Source of the DNA: VRUE01 sp963753245
GTDB lineage: Bacteria > Actinomycetota > Thermoleophilia > Solirubrobacterales > 70-9
Direction: 5' to 3'
NCBI GenBank assembly: GCA_963753245.1
Contig: CAVWBK010000001.1
Location: forward strand, 1-64,000
DNA: 64,000 bases
Below the pieces are notes generated by a model. That model was not told where the DNA came from, ran no database searches, and saw only the letters and a program-made list of their open reading frames with translations. Positions 1 to 8,070 of this stretch are shown in pieces. The number at the start of each line of letters is the position of its first letter. Positions within the stretch are counted from its first letter, which is position 1. Position numbers and translations under genes: made by a program.

Positions 1-946
1 TAACTATCCGAAAACCCTCGGGCGGTTATGACCGCTTGAGCCGCCGGAACCAGAGCAAGGCGCAGGCGAGCTGAACCATACCCTCGTAGTTCTCGGCCTT
101 CCTGTCATAGCGCACCAGGATCGCCCGGCACTTCTGCAGCCAGGCGATGGTGCGCTCGACCACCCAGCGCCGGGCGGGATGCGTCTTCTCGCCTCGCCCG
201 TCGAGCTTCTCCTCGCCGATGCGGCGGATGTGGGGAACGTAGCCGGCCTTCTCGCAGACGCCATCGCTGCTCTTGTCGTAGGCCTTGTCCAGGCAAAGGT
301 GCTGGAGGACCCGCTCGGGATCGGGGCGCTCGATCACGATCGCCTCGATCGTGTCCTCGAGCAGCAGGTGGTGGTTGACGTTGGCGGCCTCGACCACCAG
401 CCCGAGCGGCCCGCCAGCCTGCTCGACCAAAAGATGCTTCTTGGTGCCCATCTTGGCTCTGTCAGTGGGATTGGGTCCTCTCTTGCCGCCCTCAAAGCGC
501 GACTTGCCCATCACTCCGTCGGCGGCCTGCCATTCCCACAGGACCGCCTCCAGCTCCTCGCACTCCGCCGCCAGGGCCGCCCAGATCTCGACCAAGACGC
601 CGTCTTCTACGAAGCGCTGGAACCAGCCGTGCACGGTGGAGTCGGCCCCGAAGCGCCGCGGCAGCTGGTTCCACTGCACCCCGGAGCGCATCCTGTAGAT
701 CAGGCCGTCGAGAACAAGGCGCAGATCGGCGCGGGGTCGGCCTGTGGCCGCGGCCGGGTAGCGGCGATCGAGGATCGGCTCGATCCGCTCCCAGAGCTCA
801 TCGGGTAGCTCCCAGATCGTCGGCAGGGGGCGGTCAGGGGTAGGGTCGGTAACAGGCAAGGCACTCTCCTTTCACGAGGGATGTGCCTTGCCGTTTCAGT
901 TCAGGGCTACATAACTCCTGCCCCGCCCAGGAGTTTCGGATAGTTA
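1..946 (-). mobile_element. IS5-family insertion sequence, complete
   Basis: The element is bounded by perfect 13-bp terminal inverted repeats, TAACTATCCGAAA at 1-13 and its reverse complement at 934-946; similarity continues a few bases inward with a one-base gap. A single full-length transposase gene fills it on the minus strand. Size and single-ORF layout match IS5-group elements. The TA at both outer ends may belong to a short target duplication, but the left flank is outside the window, so the duplication cannot be tested. The intact frame and perfect ends suggest recent activity. Confidence 0.88.
26..859 (-). CDS. IS5-family DDE transposase
   Basis: A 277-residue protein that would cut and join the ends of its own element. 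The N-terminal third (about residues 17-90) is the DUF4096-type DNA-binding region usual in IS5 proteins, with the LPDELWERI opening and the later QWNQLPRRF motif. The RNase H-like catalytic core follows; the likely acidic triad is D114 (in AADGVMGKS), D191 (in LCLDKAYD) and E235 (in WVVERTIAW), the last showing the usual Y/W-E-R context. The gene is a single uninterrupted frame lying just inside the terminal repeats, so the element is probably still functional. Assignment to the IS427/IS1031-like side of the family is inferred from size and catalytic spacing. Confidence 0.92.
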   Translation of the reverse strand: MPVTDPTPDRPLPTIWELPDELWERIEPILDRRYPAAATGRPRADLRLVLDGLIYRMRSGVQWNQLPRRFGADSTVHGWFQRFVEDGVLVEIWAALAAECEELEAVLWEWQAADGVMGKSRFEGGKRGPNPTDRAKMGTKKHLLVEQAGGPLGLVVEAANVNHHLLLEDTIEAIVIERPDPERVLQHLCLDKAYDKSSDGVCEKAGYVPHIRRIGEEKLDGRGEKTHPARRWVVERTIAWLQKCRAILVRYDRKAENYEGMVQLACALLWFRRLKRS

Positions 947-955
947 CTTAGTACC
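946..955. repeat. 10-bp word ACTTAGTACC at the IS right end
   Basis: The word starts at the last base of the IS and recurs twice in tandem at 6547-6568, next to the initiator tRNA gene. A single 10-bp match could be chance. Its position at one edge of the decayed region and its tandem copy at the other edge make it worth recording as a possible boundary or integrase-arm-site remnant. Confidence 0.3.
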
Positions 956-1042
956 TGCCCGATGGTCTCGATCCACCCCCTCAGGAGCGGACGATCGCAA
1001 CACAGGAGAGCTGCTTGCCGGCCCGCGGAATCTCCTCCAACG

Positions 1043-2111
1043 TCAACGGCGAGCGCGAACGCGTTCCCGCGTGTCGGCCGGAAGCTGGCGGGTCTCGATC
1101 AGCTCACGAAGCTCATCACGCGCCGCGCGTGACCTCGATTTGAACTGCGCCTCGATCCGGTTCAGCTGTGTAGCGTCGTCTTGCCTGTAGGGCCTTGTGT
1201 CGCGTAGGCGCTGCTCGAATCCTCGCAGCAGCGCTCCGCCCCCGACGAGGGTGATGTCGCGGTCCATGATGTCACCAGCCAACTCCGGCGGCGTGCGGTC
1301 GAGGGTCTCCTTGATAGCGCCGATGATGTGTCCGATCGGTTCCTCGAGCGCCTCGCGGATCTCCTCGGAGCCGAGAGTGACAGTTTTCGGCAGGCCGGCG
1401 ATCAGGTGGCGGCCGCGAACCTCGGTGTGCACCTCCTCGACCAACTTCGCCGCCGATCCCGACCTTCAACTTCGCGTCCTCCGCGGTCGATATGCCGATC
1501 GCCAGTTTGTAGATCCGTTTGCAGTGGCCGACGATCGCTTCGTCGAGCTCGTCGCCGCCGACCCGGATCGACTGCGAGACGACGATGCCGCCGAGCGAGA
1601 TCACCGCGACCTCGGTGGTTCCGCCGCCGATATCGACGATCATCGAGCCGGTCGGCTCGGCGACCGGCAGACTGGCGCCGATCGCCGCCGCCATCGGCTC
1701 CTCGATCAGGTAGACCCGGCTGGCGCCGGCCGTGAGGCAGGCCTCTTCGACCGCCCGCTTCTCGACCCCGGTGGCGCCGGAGGGCACGCAGACCACAACC
1801 CGAGGGTGGGCGAGGCTGTTGGAGCGGACCGCGTGGATGAAATGACGAAGCATCTGCTCGGTGACATCAAAGTCGGCAATCACGCCGTCCTTGAGCGGGC
1901 GGATCGCGACGATCGTGGCGGGCGTGCGTCCGAGCATCCACTTCGCGTCGGCGCCGACGGCATGGACCTGACCGCTGCGGGTGTCGATCGCGACCACCAA
2001 AGGCTCTGAGAGGACGATTCCACGCCCGCGCACGTAGACGAGGGTGTTCGCCGTTCCGAGGTCGATTGCCATGTCCCGGCCGCGTCGTGTGAGGAAGCTG
2101 AAGACATTCAT
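1043..2111 (-). pseudogene. mreB: mreB-like rod-shape gene, frameshifted and 3'-replaced
   Basis: MreB is the bacterial actin that organises cell-wall elongation on the inner membrane. From the ATG at 2111 the frame reads a typical MreB: membrane-binding MNVFSFL start, phosphate-1 loop AIDLGTANT, the EEPMAAAIGA segment and phosphate-2 loop DIGGGTTE. Around 1440-1460 the frame changes. The rest of the core (EVRGRHLIAGLPKTVT, TPPELAGDIMDR, GGGALLRG) continues in another frame up to about 1200. After the RLRDT segment the normal last 40 or so residues are absent and an unrelated charged tail runs to the stop at 1043. So there are two lesions, a one-base frameshift and a 3' end swapped for foreign sequence. 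The gene should not give a working filament. It sits right behind an insertion sequence. Confidence 0.82.
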
Positions 2112-2491
2112 ACGCCGTTCTTTGGGCATGATCCCAAGGGCATCGGTTTGACGACAGCCTGGGAGGGGTTCAAGAGCCGAGAAGCGAGTGACCGAAGCCG
2201 CGACTGCGGAGACCGGCAAGCTTGTCAAGCAGAGGTTGGAAGCCGGGAAAGTCCTCCTCGGCCGCCCGACTCCACGCGGCGGATTTCAATCCAACCTCAC
2301 CCATTTCGGGCACTTCTTGCCGAGAGTCGCCCGAATCGGCGACATATCCGCGCACAGCTACGCACATCGGCAGCGACAGGCGGAGCTCAACCGAAGAGCC
2401 GTTCTGGGTTCAACCGTCGGCCCTCATGAGGCGGCCCGTGTTTCAAATCCCAGCGGTCCGCTTCAGCGGCAGCGGGGCCGGCCTCGTAACC
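2112..2491. other. Intergenic region, no gene seen
   Basis: About 380 bp lie upstream of the broken mreB and downstream of the broken surface-protein gene. Short open frames exist on both strands, but none shows a ribosome binding site, a recognisable motif or a protein-like composition. I see no RNA gene or clear hairpin here. It probably holds decayed DNA plus whatever remains of the mreB promoter. Confidence 0.4.
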
Positions 2492-4661
2492 TCAGCCGTG
2501 ACGGCCCGTCCGGGCGAGGAGGAAGGTGACCACCGTTGTGGCGAGCGCGGGAGTGCCCCGGTAGCTAGGCATAAACGTCAGCGTGACCTTGATGCGAAGG
2601 CGGTGATGCCGGGCTCTTCTCAGGGCTGCCCTGCCTGCACCGTTCAACGAGAGGCGCAGCGTGACGACGCCAGCGGCGTTCGGGTTGGCTTCGACGTTGC
2701 GCAGCAAGTCATTGAGGCCGCTCAGATGGCCGGCTCCGGAGACGCTTGCAGCAAGCACGACACCCCGCTTTGTGTGGAGCTTGCGCAGCGTCAGGGTGGG
2801 GGTGGGCAGGCGTTGCGGAGCCGGGCAACACCTCGGCCGGAGGGCTTTCAATGGACGGCACTTGGGGCGTGAACTCCGCCCCCACCGACTCTGCCTGGCT
2901 CATCGGCACGGCGCAGAGCCCGTCGCCCGAGCAGCCCCCGCTCCAGCCGGCAAAGGCAAAGCCCGGATCAGGAGAGGCGGTCAGGTAGGCGATGCTCCCT
3001 TCGTCAAAGTGGGAAGAGCAGCTCCCCGGGCAGGAGATCCCCAAGGGATAGCTCGTCACCTCGCCGGTGGCCGGAGACGGGAGACGCTGAGGGGCTGGGG
3101 CGGGATGGGCGCGAAGGAGACGCCCACCGAGCGGGCTTCGCTCATCGCTCACCATGCACCAATGGGGGCCGATCAGGGAGTCGCAGCCGCTCCAGGAGGG
3201 GATCTTGTAGTGGGGGGCCGGCTTGGCGATAAGGATGACGTGGCGCCCTTCGGCGAATTCTTCGGTGCAATGGGGCGGGCAGGAGATGCCGGCCGGTTCG
3301 CTTGCCACCGTGCCCTGCCCGCTGAGCGAGACTGCGAGCGTCTTTTGGGGCGCCCTTTCGAAGTCTGCCTTCACTTCGACGTTGCCGAGGAGGTCGACGG
3401 TGCAGTCCATTTCCACGCAGGCTTCGCCGCCCGGCCCGCTGGCGCTCCACCCGATGAAGTTCGAGTGGGCGTCGGGCCTCTCGAAGAGGTCGATGTGTGT
3501 TTCTTCTTCGGTATTCGGCCCCGCAGGCCGTGCCGCAGTTGATTCCCGAGGGCTTGCTCGTGACCATGCCGCCGCCCATGCCGATCTTTGTGACGGTCAT
3601 TGTGAAGGCCGGCATCGTGTTGGGGGCGAACATCCAGACCGACCCTCCTTCGTTGTTGCCGGCCGACACGTAGACGGCCTCGTTATAGACGACGCTGCCT
3701 TCACGGTAGGGACCGATCGCGATCCCCGAGGGTTCTGCCTCGGTCATCCGGTGGACAACCGGGTATAAAGCCCAGGCCGATAGGTCTTGATCGGCGGCGG
3801 CGCGAGGATCTGGCCGCGGTAGTTGCCCGCTGTGTTGAACTCATCGACGACGATTTCAGGTTCTTCCGAGAGGCCGTGGCCGACCTCATCGATGACGAAG
3901 AGCTGCCCGTTCGTGGGGTTGACCGCGGCTTCTGATTCGCCCAGGTAGATGAAGCCCTTATGCGGCGTGCCAGAGCCGTCGATCACCTGGACCGGGTTGG
4001 TGAAGCTCTTGGCAGGGTCATAGACCTTGACCGTGTTCGTGGCGGCGTCGGGGACGTAGATCTCCCCTGCGGTTTCGGGGTAGGCGGAGACGGCGAGGCC
4101 GTAGCCTTCCTTGAGCGTGCCTTCGCCGATGCGAAGCGGCTTGCCGCCCACTTCGACCGGTGCCCCGGAGGGTTCGTAGGCCGAGACATAGGTGCCATCA
4201 TCGACGTAGATGCGGTTCGTGGTCGGGTCGAACTTGACCCCGTTGGCGGGGCCGGGGTCAATCGTGCCGTCGCGGCCCCAGGCGGCTTCGGTGGAAGGGG
4301 GCGTGAACTTGACGACCTCATGGCGCCAGTTGTTAACGAAAACATCGCCTGCCGAGTCGACGGCAATGCCGCAAGGGCCGTTGGTCGGGTGCTCGTTTTC
4401 GATCCGGCTGCGGAGATCGAATTCGGGGTTGAGGACTGCGACGAAGTCTTCGTAGTAATGGGAGACGTAGATATCGCCAGCTGAATCGAGGGTGACGCCG
4501 CAGGGGCCTTCGAAGGTGCCGGCCGCACCAAGGAAAAGGAGGGGGTGCTTGATTTCCCCAAAGGCATGCGTCGGGAGCGCAAGGGCCAGGCTCAGCACAA
4601 ACGCAAGCGCGAGGAGGCGACCAGCGAAGCGCGAGCTCCCAGTTGCCGCCCTGCGGGTCAT
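2492..4661 (-). pseudogene. Secreted NHL-repeat / InlB-like repeat surface protein, multiply frameshifted
   Basis: Starting at the ATG at 4661, the first frame encodes a signal peptide (Arg-rich start, then LLALAFVLSLALALPTHAFG) and NHL-type beta-propeller repeats (GPCGVTLDSAGDIYVSHY, GPCGIAVDSAGDVFVNNW, TNRIYVDDGTYVSAYE). It stops at 3744, and the protein continues in three further frames: 3747 onward, about 3416 to 2709, and 2851 to 2492. These carry divergent InlB B-repeat-like units (GQGTVASEPAGISCPPHCTE, GFAFAGWSGGCSGDGLC) and a C-terminal beta-rich segment ending in LKVTV-type strands (LRIKVTLTFMPSYRG). The domain order is coherent, so this is one former extracellular protein broken by at least three frame changes rather than separate genes. 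Its role was probably surface or adhesion-like; that is an inference. Confidence 0.75.
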
Positions 4662-5207
4662 GCTCGATCGAGGCGAGGCCAGGAGGGCAAGCGATTCGCG
4701 GACGCCAGCTCTTCGCCTCCACTCCCGGTCTCGAGCTAAGCCACTTCCATAGCGGGGAGGAATCGTAGGGGCCGCGGAGGCACCGGAACCGCTCAGCTCA
4801 CGACTCTGTTTCACCAGCGGACATGCACAGTCTGCTGGCCCGCCTCCACCCTCCGGGGCCGGTCTTGCCGCTGGGTCGCGCTCGGCGAACAACCGCTCAC
4901 AACATCGCCGTCGCGTTCCTTTGCCTGGGATCGCCAACAAAGCTTCACTTGCCCTGGGCCGCTGTCATTGCCCGTCTAGCAGATTTGGCCTCCCAGGGTA
5001 GCAGCGGAGATAGCACTGCGCACACCCTGTATGACCCAGCTAGCTACATGAGCCGGGCCGGGTTTCATGGAGACTCCACATCAAGCGTGGCCCGGCTCAT
5101 GTTGCTACCTGGGTCATCTTGTTGCTCCTTGCTATGCGCCCCCGCCCGATGCGGGAGCCGGTGCCCCCGCGCCGCACGCGCAGCGTGCGATCCTGGCGGG
5201 GGTCCGG
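4662..5207. other. Intergenic region with an imperfect palindrome
   Basis: About 550 bp without a supportable gene. Frames on either strand lack ribosome binding sites and have arginine/proline-rich shadow composition. The only structure I see is the long inverted repeat at 5031-5117, listed separately. Confidence 0.5.
5031..5117. repeat. 87-bp inverted-repeat hairpin (29-bp arms)
   Basis: Arms at 5031-5059 and 5089-5117 are complementary over 29 bp with only two mismatches; the inner 14 bp (5046-5059 against 5089-5102) pair perfectly. The 29-base loop contains a second small hairpin, TGGAG-A-CTCCA at 5068-5078. No U-tract follows, so it is not a typical Rho-independent terminator. It could be a REP/MITE-like element, a cruciform recombination site, or a structured transcript. 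It lies in a decayed accessory region with no gene across it. Confidence 0.75.
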
Positions 5208-5498
5208 CTACCCGAGGGCGGCGAGCTCCAGCGCCCGCCCGCTTCCCTTATGGCTCATCGGGCAGGCGCCGAGACGCTCCGCGCGACGGCGGTAGTCGGC
5301 GATCAGCACCGCCAGCTCGGCCTTTGACTCGAAGCCCTTCTCGACGAAGTAGCGGCGGCCGTTGTCATCAGCCGGGTAGTCGTAGAGATAGACCTCGTCC
5401 TCGATTCGTCGGCCGACCAGGACCCGGGCTTCGTCGGGAACCGAGTAGCGACCGACGACGTTCAGCTGCGGCTTGAACTGGACTGCGGTGGCGCTCAT
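5208..5498 (-). CDS. Small hypothetical protein (96 aa)
   Basis: I do not recognise a family. The start at 5498 is well supported by a strong AAGGAGG ribosome binding site seven bases upstream. The product has a beta-rich N-terminal half (FKPQLNVVGRYSVPDE, EVYLYDYPADD) and a basic helical C-terminal half (KAELAVLIADYRRRAERLG). No signal peptide, membrane segment or cysteine cluster is present. It stands alone in the accessory region between a hairpin repeat and an HNH-like gene, so it may belong to mobile-element cargo. The good ribosome binding site argues that it is still expressed, unlike the broken genes around it. Confidence 0.6.
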   Translation of the reverse strand: MSATAVQFKPQLNVVGRYSVPDEARVLVGRRIEDEVYLYDYPADDNGRRYFVEKGFESKAELAVLIADYRRRAERLGACPMSHKGSGRALELAALG

Positions 5499-5729
5499 CG
5501 CGTGCCTCCTTGGGCTCGTTGACGGAAGTCGTCGAGCCGACCGGCGGCGGATCAGGCGGTGCGGAACCCGAGCGCCAGCGAGGGCGCGTCAGCGAGGCCC
5601 GCGAAGCGGTGCCTTGCAGTGCCGCCGGCCGCTGCCAGGCTCGGGCGACTTCCGTTACCGGGCCAGGTCAGCGGCCTTGATCACGGGACCGCGCGCTTCA
5701 GCGTTGGGCGGTCTGCGTATGCACCTTGT

Positions 5730-6491
5730 TCAGGGTGGGTTGCGGAGCGCCGGAGAAACAACAACGGACTCGGGCCTGGCTGGCCAAACCTGCACAAAGC
5801 CCTCTAGGGACTCCGGAGTGATTGGGGACACCCTGCCGCCGAGATAGGCGTAGAGGCCACCAAGCATGACTTGGTATCCCGGGATCGGGATAGAGGTCGG
5901 GCTACCAGGAGTAACCGAGCCGTCCGGATTCTGAATATCGACCGTGAGGCGCATGGTGCCGCTGATCGGACGCACGCCGAACATGCGAAGGCCCGCCACC
6001 TCGGGAACCTCCGGCAGGGTGAATGGCGTTGGGGGTGCCGGCCCGGCGTACATCATGCAACCGGGTCCAGCTTTCTGCGAAGTCCGAAATCCCTCGCGCA
6101 GCGGGACCAAGTCACCATCGTTCCCGTTCGCTGCGGCATCAAAGATCAACGCGCACTTGTAGATCCACGCGGCGAACACCGCCTGCTCCTCCTCATTGAG
6201 CACTACGGCATCGTCCCCTCGGATCAGCGGCTTGAGGACGTCCGCGGCAGCGCTGTCGATCACGGACAGCCATTCGTTGTTGCAGCCCCGACAAACGACC
6301 TTCGCCGTTGAGATCGGCTCCTCGGGACTGAGGCGCATTTGATTGGGGCCGACGAAGCTGCCGCTGAGACCGGCGTCTGGCTTTCGCTGCCGGTGAAACG
6401 CCCGCGGGACCCATGCCGCGATCAAATGCTCCTCCGTCATGTCGGGGCCGCCGCAGAAGATGCACTCGTCAAGCTCGCTCATTGAGGGCAC
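5730..6491 (-). CDS. HNH-endonuclease-like zinc protein
   Basis: A 253-residue protein with two CxxC pairs, C10/C13 (CIFCGG) and C67/C70 (CRGCNNEW), and an EEH motif at H22. This is the layout of HNH-type zinc-clamped nucleases often annotated only as HNH endonuclease. The following region (EEEQAVFAAWIYKCALIFDAA) resembles the helical part seen in such proteins from phages and islands; the remaining beta-rich C-terminus has no motif I know. The start is probably the GTG at 6491, preceded by GAGAGG; an ATG at 6482 lacks a ribosome binding site. It is the gene nearest the initiator tRNA on the island side, a usual place for mobile cargo. Nuclease or defence activity is inference only. Confidence 0.6.
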   Translation of the reverse strand: MPSMSELDECIFCGGPDMTEEHLIAAWVPRAFHRQRKPDAGLSGSFVGPNQMRLSPEEPISTAKVVCRGCNNEWLSVIDSAAADVLKPLIRGDDAVVLNEEEQAVFAAWIYKCALIFDAAANGNDGDLVPLREGFRTSQKAGPGCMMYAGPAPPTPFTLPEVPEVAGLRMFGVRPISGTMRLTVDIQNPDGSVTPGSPTSIPIPGYQVMLGGLYAYLGGRVSPITPESLEGFVQVWPARPESVVVSPALRNPP

Positions 6492-6546
6492 AATTGAAGC
6501 CTCTCAATACTTCCTGCCGACGCTCCACGCGCGGCAAAAATGCCGA

Positions 6547-6568
6547 ACTTAGTACCCACTTAGTACCC
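6547..6568. repeat. Tandem 11-bp repeat ACTTAGTACCC x2
   Basis: Two perfect head-to-tail copies at 6547-6557 and 6558-6568, with a third partial copy at 946-955. They lie between the HNH-like gene and the initiator tRNA. Closely spaced short direct repeats beside a tRNA 3' end resemble arm-type binding sites of tyrosine integrases. No integrase gene is visible, so this is only suggestive. Confidence 0.45.
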
Positions 6569-6600
6569 GCGCCGGATGAGCCGAGCGAACTCAGAACACG

Positions 6601-6626
6601 AAAAAGCCCCGCTTGCGGGGCCTTTT
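6601..6626 (-). terminator. Intrinsic terminator after tRNA-fMet
   Basis: An A5 run, a six-pair GC stem (GCCCCG/CGGGGC at 6606-6611 and 6616-6621) with a CTTG loop, then TTTT on the plus strand. Read on the minus strand it follows the tRNA by four bases and has a U-rich tail, so it should end the tRNA transcript. It is close to symmetrical and may work in both directions. Confidence 0.8.
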
Positions 6627-6630
6627 CCTA

Positions 6631-6704
<74 letters not shown>

Positions 6705-6760
6705 ACGCCTGGCGAATCCTAGCAACGCGGTGGGGCTCGGCGATTAGAGTGCCGCCTCCC

Positions 6761-7693
6761 ATGCACGCGGACACCAACCGGATCGCCGTTGTCGATATCG
6801 GCAGCAACTCGACGCGCTTGTTAGTCGCCGACGTCAGCGGCAACAGCGTCGCCCAGGTCCTGCGACACAGCCGCGTTACGCGCCTGGGTCGTGGGGTCGA
6901 CCTCTCAGGCCAGCTTTCCGATGAAGCAATCGAGGCTGCCTGCGCGGCGATCGCCGACTATATCTCCCTCTACGAAGAGGCAGGCGCGCAGGGTGTGGCG
7001 GCAATCGCCACCAGCGCGGTTCGCGATGCCTCAAACGGTGAGGCGTTCATCGCCGAGCTGCGCGAGCGCTTCGCGCTTTGGGCACGGGTGCTGAGCGGCG
7101 AGGAGGAGGCCAGGCTCACCTACCTCGGTGCCAGCGCCGAGCGGCCGCTGAGCTCACCGACTCTGGTGATCGACATTGGCGGTGGCTCAACGGAGCTGAT
7201 TCTTGGCAGCGGTGCGGTGATCGAGGATCACGCCTCGCTGCAGCTCGGCGTTGTTCGCCACACCGAGCGACATATCGCCTCCGATCCTCCGGCCGCGATC
7301 GAGCTGGAGGCGCTGGCCGCCGACGCCCGCGGCCCGATCGAAGCTGCTGCCACCCAGATGAGGGGGCCGAGAGCGGTCAGCGGGATCGCGGTCGCCGGCA
7401 CCCCAACCTCGCTTGCCGCGATCGAGATGAGTCTTGACCCCTATGACTCTGAGCGCGTGCACCGGCACACCCTGACGCTACCCGCCGTCCAGCGGTTGCT
7501 CTCGCGTCTTGCCTCGGTCTCGCTCACCGAACGCCAAGAGATCGCCGGAATGCATCCGGATCGCGCCCCGACAATCGTCGCCGGCGTCGTGATCCTGGTC
7601 GAGGTGATGCGCGCATTTGACCTTGAGCGCATCGAGGTCTCCGAGCACGACATCCTCTACGGGGCCGCGATCGAGGCGGCAAGGCGCGGCTGA
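6761..7693 (+). CDS. ppx: Exopolyphosphatase / Ppx-GppA phosphatase
   Basis: A 310-residue cytoplasmic enzyme of the actin-like ASKHA fold that hydrolyses polyphosphate or pppGpp. The N-terminal phosphate loop reads VVDIGSNSTRLLVADV (about residues 9-24), the second loop VIDIGGGSTELILG (about 137-150), and a later segment SGIAVAGTPTSLAAIE matches the adenosine-loop region. The length fits the short actinobacterial type that lacks the C-terminal HD domain. The ATG at 6761 precedes the conserved DIGSNS motif by a few residues. It lies next to the eno/divIC-like neighbourhood, as in many Actinobacteria. Polyphosphate and pppGpp activity cannot be told apart from sequence. Confidence 0.93.
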   Translation: MHADTNRIAVVDIGSNSTRLLVADVSGNSVAQVLRHSRVTRLGRGVDLSGQLSDEAIEAACAAIADYISLYEEAGAQGVAAIATSAVRDASNGEAFIAELRERFALWARVLSGEEEARLTYLGASAERPLSSPTLVIDIGGGSTELILGSGAVIEDHASLQLGVVRHTERHIASDPPAAIELEALAADARGPIEAAATQMRGPRAVSGIAVAGTPTSLAAIEMSLDPYDSERVHRHTLTLPAVQRLLSRLASVSLTERQEIAGMHPDRAPTIVAGVVILVEVMRAFDLERIEVSEHDILYGAAIEAARRG

Positions 7694-8070
7694 GGGCCGG
7701 TTTGGACAGAGCGTCTGCGAAAACCAGGACATATCGTCAAAAGGCGGTATCGAAGCTTCAAAACTCAGTAGCGTTCAGGTACGATTTCTTGGTAGGCGCT
7801 TTGAGGCCCGCTAGACGCAACGGATAGTCGGGCAGATAATCGCCTCATCGGGAAAACCGTGGGACACAACCCGCGGCCGCTCTCGGTACAGGGTTCGGAC
7901 GATTGCCGCATCATGGCGCCTCCCGCCGTCTGGGCCCAACATATAACTGGTCCCTGAAGACGTACCCCTGCCCGTCCTGAGGGGCCAATCTGAATCGACC
8001 GCCCCCGTGGCGGTCGATTCATTTTCCGGGCCTGCCAATCGCGTCCCGACACCGCTGATAATCGCCTCTG
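7694..8070. other. Convergent intergenic region, possible small RNA
   Basis: About 375 bp between two converging genes. It is less GC-rich than the coding sequence on either side, no open frame looks real, and it ends in a perfect 12-bp hairpin at 7992-8020. It lacks the conserved ends of tmRNA and of RNase P RNA. It could be long 3' untranslated sequence or an unrecognised non-coding RNA. Confidence 0.4.
7992..8020. terminator. Hairpin between converging genes
   Basis: Perfect 12-bp arms (7992-8003 and 8009-8020) around a five-base loop, followed by ATTTTCC. It lies between ppx and the TPP-enzyme gene and is close to symmetrical, so it may stop transcription from both sides. The T-run is short. 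Confidence 0.65.

Noticed and set aside
7694..8070. tmRNA or RNase P RNA
   Set aside because: The conserved ends and core motifs of both RNAs are absent, so only an unspecified small RNA is suggested.
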